DNA from: Zygnema cylindricum
Taxonomy: Eukaryota; Streptophyta; Zygnematophyceae; Zygnematales; Zygnemataceae
Reading direction: 5' to 3'
Length of the DNA: 25,442 nucleotides
NCBI GenBank assembly: GCA_037447655.1
Contig: JBBHKE010002830.1
Location: 74,904-100,345 of the forward strand
Positions 1 through 8,235 of this stretch are shown one piece after another. The stretch's first letter is position 1. Every line of letters begins with the position of its first letter. The notes under the pieces were generated by a model that saw only the letters and a list, made by a program, of their open reading frames with translations, searched no databases and had not been told where the DNA came from. The position numbers and the translations under genes are program-made.

Positions 1-65
1 GGCGCTCGAATATAAGTGTTTAAGGTAAGTCTTTTTTTTTTCTGAATGGAATTTGTGAATATAAG
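1..65 (+). other. Ambiguous CSN1 exon edge with a 9-bp direct repeat
   Basis: Bases 2-16 read ALEYK in the frame expected just before LAARK. They are followed by TGTTTAAG and a strong GTAAGT at 25-30. The 9-mer GAATATAAG occurs at 8-16 and again at 57-65, immediately before LAARK. No GT-AG choice joins the two parts in frame: using donor 24|25 and acceptor 65|66 shifts the frame. Either an exon edge was duplicated here, the splice site is non-canonical, or there is an indel in the sequence. Confidence 0.4.
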
Positions 66-3000
66 CTCGCGGCGAGAAAAGTAAGTGAAATTGACTGTTC
101 ATCTGTCAATTTTGTACTATTCATCTGGGATTTTTTTAATGGATTTTATGGATCGGCGAGAAAGTAGTTCTCCTGTCAGTGATTACTATTCGACTTGTGA
201 TTTAAAAAAAAAACATTATTGAGTTTGTGGAAAAAAGATTTTTGCGCTTAAATTCCGCGAACTAAGTCTATGTACGATTTTTGCATTGTCTTTAAATAAG
301 GTGTTTGTTGAAAGATTTTGTGGAAAAATGATGTGAATGAATTGAGGAATAAAGAGTGAATTTTTCATCGTTAATAAATTTTAATGTTTTTTCGTTGTTA
401 TAGGTGCATTTTTGTGCAGTTTTATGCTTATTGTCCATGCAGATAATGGTTGTCTACTTTTTTATTTGTATTTAGAAATATATTTTGCCTTTGTTCTTAA
501 AGTTAAATTATCTGACATATTATGCGTGCATCTCTTTCTGTCTCTCACTGTCTCTCACTCTCTCTCTCTTTCTCTCTCCCCTCTCCTCTCTCCTCCTCTC
601 TCGCTCTCTTTCCCTCTGTCATGCTCTCTCCCTTCATTGTCTTGTCCCAGTCCTTTTTTGTTTTTTTTGGAATAGTTTGTGGAAACTCAATTTGATCTCT
701 CTCTGTCTCTCTCCTCTGGCTCTCTCCCTTTTTTGCTCTCTCCCCCTCTCTCTCGCTCTTTCTCCCCCTCTCTCCCTCTCTCCCTGTCTCTCTCCCCTCA
801 TTGTCTTGTCTCTGTCCTTTTTTGTCTTTTTGTGGAACAGTTTGTGGAGACTCAGTTTGAGCTGGGAACGAACTATACGGAAGTTTTGGCTCCTCAAGAT
901 GTCGCAACTTACGGCGGTTTATGTGCCCTCGCCTCTTTTGATCGATCAGAATTAAAGGTATTTCATCTTTTTTTTTTCATTTTTTTTATTATTTCCTTTT
1001 TAAAACTTTTAATGTTTATCCGCTTGAGAGTTTTACTAACAGATAATGACCCGAAGAATTAGCGATGAACAAAGTTTATGTATTTACCAGCTCAGATTCA
1101 ACTGTTATTTTGTGGGATAAGAGGACAAAAGTAAACCAGAAAAAAGAAAAAGAACAGGAATAAATCTGAATACTTATTACTTGGAATGTTGTCTCCTTTC
1201 TTTTTCTTCTTCTTTCCTTTTTTTTTCCCAGAGCAAAGTCATTGACAATATAGGATTCAAAAACTTTTTGGAGCTCGTTCCAGAAGTTCGGGAACTTATC
1301 CGTGATTTCTATGCAAGGTACATTTTTCTTTAAAAAAATAAACAAAAATAGACTGTTGATCAGTCAATTGCAGTCAACTCCTTTTGTCTTTTTCATTCAA
1401 CTGCGGTTAACTTTAGTCAACTGCGGTCAACTCCTTTTGTCTGTTTCAGTCACCAGGAGTCAACTTTAGCCGCAGTCAGGAGCTGTTAACTCTACTAAAC
1501 GTCCCTTAACCCTAAAAGAGAGGGGGAGAGAGAGGGGAAGAGGGAGAGGAATTTTTTTTGTTTCTTTCTCGTGCTTCACGTCCTTTGTGCAAAAACATGA
1601 ACCCAAAATTTGATGTTCACTGTGGGAGTGTGAGAGGAAGTGGGAGAGGAAGTGGGAGCACGATGCCCCAGGTTGAGCTGGTATGTCTCCAGTATATCCC
1701 CCCCTAGAAGAGGGGGAGAGAGAGAGAGGTGGAGAGAGAGAGGGAAAGTTAGAGAGGGAGACGAGAGAGAGAATCCGAGGGAGATGAGGGAAGGGAGAGA
1801 AGAAAAGAAATTAACATTGCTTTTCTGGGGTTCAGTCGATATGCCTCCTGTCTTGCCCATTTGGAGCGTTTAAAACCCTCACTCTTTCTCGACCTCCACC
1901 TTCACGACCATGTGGACACTCTGTACGACCAGGTACATCACCAGTCTCTGGCCTCAGTAAAATTGGAATTGCAAAACTGTTTTTATATCATATAAATACA
2001 AACACAGATTAGTTAATCTGTATCTGGTCGCACTGTACGACCAGGTTTGCCACCGGCTCTGATTTCAGTAAAATGTAGAGTTCCTAAACTGACACAATAG
2101 ATCGTAAAAATGTGATATACGATACATTTCTGTATTTTTATCTGTAATTGGACAACTTGTGCTACCAGGTTTGTTCCTGGACTCCGATTAAATAAAAAGA
2201 ACCCAAGAACCATATTCTCAATGATAGGACTCCATCACTTAACATAAAATACCATCTCATGAAGGGGACGGATAACAGAAAGGAAAGTGATTTTATTTGC
2301 ACAGAACATCGATCAGAATATCTCAGTTATCCAAAGTGAAGAGGTTGAAAATTTGAATTAAATAGATTGCAAACATGCTGCAATTCCACATTTCCAGAAC
2401 ATTAAGCATCGCAAAACCATAAGTAGGTTGTAAAAATAGGAATACAGTATGCTTATGCCGTCTGTATCTGACTGCTATACAAAACCAGGTTCCTCACGGT
2501 CTCTGATCCAGTAGAATAGAGTTGTCAAACTGTAAAGAAATTGTAAAAATACCAATATGCAGTATGCTTATATATGTCGTCTTTATCAGACACTATACAT
2601 GACCAGGTTCGTCACCGGGCACTGGTTCGGTGAAATTAGAGTTGTCAAACGGTTAAAAGATAGAAAAACAGCAATATACAGTATGCTTACGAATGTCTTC
2701 TGTATCTGGACACTGTACACGACCAGGTTCGTCACCGGGCTCTGATTCAGTACACCGCCCCTTTTACTTCTGTGGCACTCCCCACTATGGCGGAGGCCTT
2801 TACCACGACTGTGGCGGGACTGGAAAAGGAGCTTGCGGCCCTCATTATGGATGATCAGATTCAGGTGAGGTTTACTTTAGGGCTTCTACGGTTTTCTTGG
2901 GTTTTCTGTCCGGTATTACATTCGGGGCTTTTGTAAGGGTTTTTCTGTGTTTGTTCCGGAGTTTTCTGGTGTGTTTTTTGGTGTTAGGGAGGGAGGGAGG

Positions 3001-4238
3001 GTGAGAAGGTGGGAGGGAGGAGAGACAAACAAGTGGAAACTGGAAGGTGAAGGGAGAGAGGTAGAGGAGGAAGGGAGAGAGTGAACGGAGGGGAAGGAAG
3101 AGGGGAGGGGGGGAAAGGGAAGGATGATATTGGATTGTGTTTGGCGACTATGTGGTTTTTGGGCTTATTATTTTCCCCTCTCTCCTTCCCTCTTAAGTTG
3201 GTATTATTGCCTTTCCATTGTATTTTTCATTTTCCATGATTCATACCCTCACCTTGCCACACTAATTTGTTTGAACCGTATTTGCAGAAATTATTTTTAA
3301 AACCTATGTAAAACATAGTCATTTATCTTCTGTTAATGTTTAATATGTAATGCTTAAGAGATAATGCATAGTTTTTATTAAGTACAAAGTAAAAAAATGC
3401 TATAAAATTGAACGTTCAAAGTCATTTTTGCTAATGATTGTTTTCTTACATTTTTTTAAACATTTTACAATGATTGATGTTTGTATTGGCGGGAATCAAT
3501 TCCCCTAGTAAGGTTCTATTTTTGTCTTAAAATGTTGTCTTTATTTTCATCTGTGAACTTCATTAACGTTCTATCTTTATTTTTGTGTTTAACTTTATTT
3601 TTGTGTTTAACTTTATTAATGTGAGTGAATCTTGGTTCCCATAATAGGCACAATAGGATTCTGTTCATGTCTTAATCTGTTAACTTTTTTATTTCTGTGT
3701 TAACTTTATGAATGAGTTTCCTTTGTTTTTGTGTTTTGAGTAGGCGAGAATCAATTTCCTCAATAAGATTCTATTCATGTCTTTATGTGTTAACTTTGTG
3801 TTACCTTGTGTTAATGAATGATATAGCTTTGTTTTTGTGTTTTCGCCATTTTTCATTTTTGTGTTAACTTTACGAACGAGTTATCTTTGTTTTTTTTCTT
3901 TTGTGTAGGCAAGAACACAATCGCTTACAATAAGAATCGATTCCCACAATAAGATTCTATTCGTGTCTTAACATGTTAACTTCATGTTAACGTGCGTTAA
4001 CTTTATGAAATGAGTTATCTTTGTTTTTGTGTTTTCACTTTTTTTGGTTTTGTCTTTTGTGTAGGCGAGAATTGATTCCCACAACAAGATCCTATTTGCC
4101 CGTCACGCCGACCAACGAAATTCGACCTTCCAGCGTGCCCTCCAAGTCGGTCACGACTACCAGAGAGATACTCGGGCCGTCATTCTCCGGGCAAGTCTTG
4201 CCAGAAACGACTTCGCAGGAAGAGACAAACGGAAGTAG
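66..4238 (+). CDS. CSN1: COP9 signalosome subunit 1 (CSN1/GPS1), C-terminal half; 5' end outside the window
   Basis: CSN1 is a scaffold subunit of the COP9 signalosome, which removes NEDD8 from cullins. Exons: 66-80 (LAARK), 841-957, 1232-1317, 1836-1932, 2727-2864 and 4065-4238 with stop TAG. Phases agree at every junction (0, 0, 2, 0, 0) and the introns are GT-AG. Joined, they encode 208 residues, roughly half of a family member of 440-490 residues. Diagnostic stretches are APQDVATYGGLCALASFDR, NFLELVPEVRELI, HLHDHVDTLYDQ, RALIQYTAPF and ARIDSHNKILFARHADQR. They cover the end of the helical-repeat region and the PCI domain. The protein ends in a short basic tail (GRDKRK) and lacks the long tail of animal GPS1. 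The 15-nt exon 66-80 is the least certain: LAARK fits the family, but sequence further left (1-24) does not join in frame. An AATAAA lies 254 bp after the stop. Confidence 0.92.
81..840 (+). repeat. CSN1 intron with CT-rich microsatellites and a duplicated acceptor/exon start
   Basis: Intron between LAARK (ends 80, donor GTAAGT) and FVETQFELG (starts 841, acceptor ACAG). Pyrimidine-rich (CT)n and (CCTCT)n tracts fill about 534-660 and 696-800. Segment 635-694 is a near copy of 799-861: it contains CATTGTCTTGTC, a T-run, then ATAGTTTGTGGAAACTCA in place of ACAGTTTGTGGAGACTCA. The copy therefore includes the acceptor region and the first codons of the next exon, although its AG has become TAG and its downstream frame runs into CT repeats. 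Fainter TTTGTGGAAAAA echoes occur at 222-235 and 317-330. GGCGAGAAAGTAGT at 155-168 resembles the donor region GGCGAGAAAAGTAAGT. Confidence 0.7.
958..1231 (+). other. CSN1 intron, 274 bp, AT-rich
   Basis: Phase-0 intron with donor AAG|GTATTT and acceptor TTTTTTTTCCCAG. It has T-runs near both ends. No repeat or RNA gene was recognised in it. Confidence 0.75.
1318..1835 (+). repeat. CSN1 intron with AGTCAACT repeats and GA tracts
   Basis: Phase-2 intron (AG|GTACAT to GGTTCAG|T). Bases 1354-1490 hold several imperfect copies of a short motif around CAGTCAACTCCTTTTGTCT. Purine tracts fill about 1517-1550 and 1706-1805. GGTTGAGCTGGTATGTCTCC near 1670 loosely resembles the acceptor and exon start GGTTCAGTCGATATGCCTCC, so it may be another junction echo. 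That match is weak. Confidence 0.6.
1933..2726 (+). repeat. CSN1 intron built of degenerate exon-derived repeat units (copy A array)
   Basis: 794-bp intron whose two ends match. The donor side reads CTGTACGACCAG|GTACATCACC and the acceptor side CTGTACACGACCAG|GTTCGTCACC. Inside are further units at about 2021, 2141, 2460 and 2580. Each unit has CTGTATCTGGACACT, then GACCAGGTTCGTCAC, then GGCTCTGATTCAGT. The rest of each unit is intron-like: AAAATTTAGAGTTGTCAAAC, TGTAAAAATACCA and TACAGTATGCTTA. The first part is homologous to the exon that encodes DTLYDQVRHRALIQ. Spacing between adjacent intact units is about 120 bp. Bases 2215-2400 do not show clear units. Confidence 0.85.
2865..4064 (+). 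repeat. CSN1 last intron with degenerate copies of its own 3' splice site and exon start (copy A)
   Basis: The true acceptor and exon start read GTAG|GCGAGAATTGATTCCC followed by ACAAGATCCTATTTGCC. Decayed copies occur at about 3488-3528 (GGCGGGAATCAATTCCCC), 3621-3673 (GGTTCCCATAATAGGC), 3741-3785 (TAGGCGAGAATCAATTTCC) and 3905-3970 (GTAGGCAAGAACACAATC, then GAATCGATTCCCACAATAAG). Most continue as AATAAGATTCTATTCATGTC. Between them recurs TTAACTTTATGAATGAGTTATC with TTTGTTTTTGTGTTTTC, so the unit is about 100-165 bp. The 5' part of the intron (2940-3125) is GGGA-rich. Confidence 0.85.
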
Positions 4239-4492
4239 GAAAAGGTACAAGGGAGGAGGGGAAGATGAAAGGGAGGAGGGAGTAAAAGGAAGGATTGAGG
4301 AAAAGAAAGGAGGGAGTAAGAGGAAGGAGGGAGTGAAAGGAAGCAGGGAGGAAAAGAGAGGGAGTAATAGGGCGGAGGGAGTAAAAGGAAGGAGGAAGTA
4401 AATGGAAATAGGGAGTAAAAGTAAAAGGAAGAAGTTTAAGTAGGAGTAGAAGGGGGAATACGAATGTATGTTTATAATAGATTTTGTGCAAA
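4239..4492 (+). repeat. Purine-rich minisatellite in the probable CSN1 3' UTR (copy A)
   Basis: Directly after the CSN1 stop, about 4246-4405 repeats an imperfect 16-18 bp unit close to GGAGGGAGTAAAAGGAA. It is G-rich on the coding strand and would be transcribed in the 3' UTR. Confidence 0.65.
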
Positions 4493-4498
4493 AATAAA
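4493..4498 (+). terminator. Possible CSN1 polyadenylation signal AATAAA (copy A)
   Basis: AATAAA in GTGCAAAAATAAACAAAAATTG, 254 bp after the CSN1 stop and followed by T-rich sequence. It is the first such hexamer after the coding region. Placement is by motif only. Confidence 0.4.
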
Positions 4499-5106
4499 CA
4501 AAAATTGAATTGACTTCTGAATATTTTTTTGTTTTTGTTTTTTTGGGACATTGTGATATATCGTATCAATTCTATAAATAATTTTTAGTTTGTACATCTT
4601 TTGATCCATTTTATTTTCAATATCGATTAGAGACAAAGTGGCGCTAATTTGTTTTTTTTTTTTTTTTTCCCATTTTTTTTTTGTCTTTACTTGTGGATTA
4701 TTACTTTTCTTTTTGCAAAAACTCCATGGTAAGACCATCAAAGTACAAAACATGATTGTAACTAAAAATAGTTGATGACCATCAAAGGTAAGCGACTAAC
4801 CTTTATCACAAAAAAGGTTAAACAACAATAAAAGCCTAAAAGGGAAGCAAATACAACATAAAGAAAAAACAGAAACCAAACCGTGGGAACAAAAAAACTG
4901 CCCAAGACTCTTAAGCTTAAAACTGTGCTACATTACAGGTCAGCGCTACAAATATTGTCTATATGCGCTGGGTGTTGCTGGGGTAAGTCTAGCAATTTTA
5001 GACCATCATTCACCACAGTACGCTGTCGGATGAGGGATGAAGCTTGGGAATGTTGAAGGGCGACAGCAATATGTTGGCAATAGAAATGAGAGTTAGAGAG
5101 GGGTCG
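4499..5106. other. Spacer between CSN1 and the RT remnant (copy A), no gene seen
   Basis: AT-rich, with T-runs at about 4653-4668 and 4672-4682. Read on the - strand these are A-runs downstream of the reverse-transcriptase remnant and could mark the 3' tail of that insertion, though no target-site duplication was identified. From about 4770 onwards the sequence is identical, as far as can be seen, to copy B. Confidence 0.5.
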
Positions 5107-6479
5107 CTAAGAGCGGCCGCTAAGTCGTCTAGCTTCAGAAGACCGTCGAGCGCGGTCACGTAAAAAGTTGTCAAAGGAAGATTTTAAGGTCCCAAAGATC
5201 TCCACAACAAGCAGTATGAAACTGTCATTTAGGTCTCGGTGGGAGTAGTCGCGTTCTTTGGAGGCCATTGCATCCTGACCCCCTACACTACTATGCCATG
5301 CTACACGATGGAAAACATAGGATCTTGTAGGGTCTGTGCGAACTACGTCACTTAATGTTTTCGCCGCTCTGCATGAAAACCAAAGGTCCACACAAGGGCC
5401 ACGTGTACCCTAGATTAAGAACGTGGTGGAAGTATATGAGACACTTCACGTTTGATTGTGTATCTTGCTTCACAACCCACGATAGTGATGGCATCTTGTA
5501 CCATGTGTGATGTTGACCCCTCCCCACCGTGTGAACAATGAAGCAAATAGACTCCTTGCTCGTCTGTAGACTGAACACAAATGCAACGGGGCTTGACTAA
5601 AAGCGACGGGTGCGGCAGGCCAAGCCGTAAGTGCACAAAAGTTGAGGAGAAGATAAACGGAGTGAGGCAAAAATTGGTGTGGCAACAAGTCAAGTTCCAT
5701 CCCGAGGCCCCAAACGAGATCAAAGTGGTCCTTGCGCTTCGACGGTAAGGAGCGCCTCAAGTAGGTTCTTGAATTCGACGGCGGCTACTTTATTGACGAT
5801 AAGTTTTTGCGCTTGAGAGTGACTTCCCGTATTGAGGGAAGGGAAGGCGGGAACTCCATCTTAACCATTAACTGGTGAAATAGCTCGCGTGGACTAACGA
5901 TTATTGAAATGGCAGTAAGCCCTCATCAACGTGAGATACCACATGAGCTAAAATAGGAGTATCATCCACCGGAAACCTTAAAGTAATAATAGATGCGGCA
6001 AGAGCCCAACTTCTTAGGAAAGCAACTGGCGCTAAGGTGGCCGTAGGATGCAAACCGAGACCCCCGCAAAAGACTGATAAAGCAACCTGCTTACGAGCGA
6101 GTAGTCCTTCTGGGCGATGAAAAATACCATGGCCCACAAGTTGATGTCGAACTTCTGAAAGGGAGGAAGTGAAAGATGTGTTGAGAGGTAAAGTGCGTGC
6201 CAAGTAAAATGGGCGATGGGCAAAAAAACGAGTTAAGATAACAAATGCCACCTAAGGATCCACAAATTTGGGAAGGTCCTCACAGTGGGAAAGGTCGTCC
6301 AAAGGGTTGTCTCTAACAAACTGGCCAACAAAACCAAAGGCTCCGATAAGGGAACCTAAAGCCCTTATACGCGCTTGAGGAGTGGGAATGCGGAATCTCG
6401 AGGGTAGATGGAAATCCGATGGCAAACCAACAGGACTACATGCGACAGGTTTAGTGACATTGACGGAAAGACTTATCAA
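5107..6479 (-). pseudogene. Decayed non-LTR-type reverse transcriptase remnant, C-terminal part (copy A)
   Basis: Read on the - strand, 6479 to 5901 is one frame broken by a TAG at 6252-6254 (FVDP, stop, VAFVIL). The reading then changes frame at least twice down to 5107. Recognisable pieces in order: LARTLPLN, CGGLGLHPTATLAPVAFLRS, GVYLLHCSHGGEGSTSHMVQ followed by KREVSHILPP, then DVVRTDPTRS and FILLVVEIFGTLKSSFDNFL. This order matches the segment after the polymerase domain in many reverse-transcriptase ORFs of plant and protist genomes: a GGLGL motif, a C..C/H-rich stretch, then a PD-(D/E)XK-like nuclease region with E, DP and K residues. The polymerase palm domain is absent, as expected of a 5'-truncated non-LTR copy. 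The family call is from memory, and the element is clearly dead. Confidence 0.65.
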
Positions 6480-7024
6480 CCTTGAATTGATTTGCCTTTA
6501 AACCGCTATTTTAACTTTTGCAAAGTTGCAAACGAACTTAAAGGGTATATCACGAATTTAGCCTATTTGATTGGTTTAAGGTGCATAACACTTTTTGTAA
6601 TACGTAACTTTATAAACTAGGAATGAGGTCATTAATCTATCAAATCTTGAAACTATTGTACCTTATTTGTACCAATTTGTACTATTTTCCCATGTTTCGT
6701 GATATTATGCGCCTATTTTTCAAAATGTGAAGATGACGCATGCGAAAAAGCGGATGCCGATTCCTTGACTGTATAATTTTTTTTGTTCTTTACAGAAGTA
6801 TGACAATTCTATGACCTAGTGACGATTTTGTGACATAGAATCAGACGACGTATTCGCTCACTTTACGCCGTTTTCCCTTCCAAGTAAAAATCTTGCTGGC
6901 GTTGGATATGAATCAGTTCGTCATCTGGACCATTGATTGTCCATTGATTATGCTTTTTGTCCATTGATTATAAAGCAGTGTCGTTTAGCCACCGCCGCTG
7001 AAATTATGCCACTACTATGATCTA
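6480..7024. other. AT-rich spacer (copy A), no gene seen
   Basis: No open frame, RNA gene or clear repeat was recognised apart from a short direct repeat: GTCCATTGATTA occurs twice, about 6948-6971. It lies upstream (on the - strand) of the reverse-transcriptase remnant and may include unrecognisable 5' sequence of that element. Confidence 0.4.
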
Positions 7025-7360
7025 CACCATGAATCGCTATTAGTGAAGATAAATTATTATTAGTAAAGAAAAAAAGTAGTGTTTTTAACTCTATTTTGGA
7101 TTCGAGGGCCTAACGCTAACAAAAATAAATGCTAATCTATACATTTTCTTTTTTAATTTTGTAAAAATAACAAGCAGTTTTAGTACGTACTAACACATTC
7201 ATATACCACACTATCTAAAATTTGACTAAATTGGTGTGTATGACACTAATTACACCGTACGTATATTACCGTTAAAGAAAAAGAAATTATTAATTATATT
7301 TTATGTTCAAATTTAGGGGCGCCGAATTACCGTTTTTTATATTAATAGCGATTCACGGTG
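7025..7360. mobile_element. Inverted-repeat element (MITE-like), member 1, copy A
   Basis: 336-bp segment that begins CACCATGAATCGCTATTA and ends with the complement of CACCGTGAATCGCTATTA, an 18-bp terminal inverted repeat with one mismatch. Each end is flanked by TA. There is no coding capacity inside and the interior is AT-rich. The same termini and TA flanks occur in the element at 8011-8235, so the two form one family. TA duplication is typical of Tc1/mariner-mobilised elements; no transposase is visible here. Confidence 0.65.
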
Positions 7361-8010
7361 TACTGCAGTCTCTTGACTAAATTTGACGCTTTTCAACAGT
7401 CAGTACCCTCCCCGGAAAATACCGAAAGTACTGTCACTGTCACGAGTTGCATTATTATTATTTTCACGCGGTACCGTAAAAAAAGTGGACTCCAACGAGG
7501 CAATTTGCGGGTCAAAAACGGTCCTTCGAGAATGACCCGATCGATGAGCACATTGTATGACACGTGTCACCATTTCAGCCATTTATGATAAAATAAATAA
7601 AAATAGTGTAGTAATCGGGTATAATCGGATTGTTTTTTTTTTAATTCGTGTCTTTTTTTCTCGTCTGCTTTACGCGGCTAAAAATAAATAATTGTGATCC
7701 AAAGTCAAACTTTGGCGAGTCAATTGCCGTTTTGCGGAGACAGAAAGTTTCAAAAAATACGACGACCAAAATTTTAGTATTTTATTAGGAAAATTACACG
7801 TGTAGCTAAATGAGTGGCTCCACCTATTTTGCCGCGGCTATCCCAATCAGTGAGCTTCAACGGCTCTTTTTTTGCGGGTCCATCATTGGCCCAATAGAGT
7901 CCACCTCTCAGCGCCTCTTATTATTTCTGTACTTTCGTACTTTTCCACCGAAACCGACACACGGTATTGTATGTTCCACCAATAGGCTATTAGCACAGTC
8001 TTGTACTGTA
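7361..8010. other. Spacer between the two inverted-repeat elements (copy A), no gene seen
   Basis: Contains only short open frames on both strands (up to about 75 codons) with no recognisable motifs or splice pattern. GTAC- and CGTAC-type words are frequent. No RNA gene was recognised. Confidence 0.4.
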
Positions 8011-8235
8011 CACCGTGTATCGCTATTACTCTATTAGCGTCAATGTTTTTTTCGCCACTTAAAACATCTTTTCTCCGTACACACTTGTCCGATTTTCAAT
8101 TTGAGACCGCCAATCGGAAGCTGAGAATTATAGCTTTCAATCGCCACTGTTAGATCCACAATCCGACATGTGTGTACGGAGAAAAGATGTTTTAAGTGGT
8201 GAAAAAAACATTGACGCTAATAGCGATTCGCGGTG
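8011..8235. mobile_element. Long-arm inverted-repeat element (MITE-like), member 2, copy A
   Basis: 225-bp near-palindrome with arms of about 80 bp. The left arm has CACCGTGTATCGCTATT, then AGCGTCAATGTTTTTTTCGC and CTTTTCTCCGTACACAC. The right arm is its complement, starting CACCGCGAATCGCTATTA when read inward. The left arm carries an extra 8 bp (ACTCTATT), consistent with a small internal duplication. TA flanks both ends. The loop of about 60 bp is unique. The termini match the element at 7025-7360. Confidence 0.75.

Noticed and set aside
412-1062. Several overlapping open frames rich in S, L, R or E on both strands
   Set aside because: They are translations of CT/GA microsatellites. Only 841-957 is a real exon.
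1057-1100. Possible junction echo in the 958-1231 intron (ACAAAGTTTATG versus GCAAAGTCATTG)
   Set aside because: The match is too short and AT-rich to separate from chance.
4021-4401. 126-codon + frame (also at 15016) ending in repeated K/E/G
   Set aside because: It is the wrong frame across the last CSN1 exon and its 3' UTR minisatellite. The correct frame gives ARIDSHNKIL and stops at 4238.
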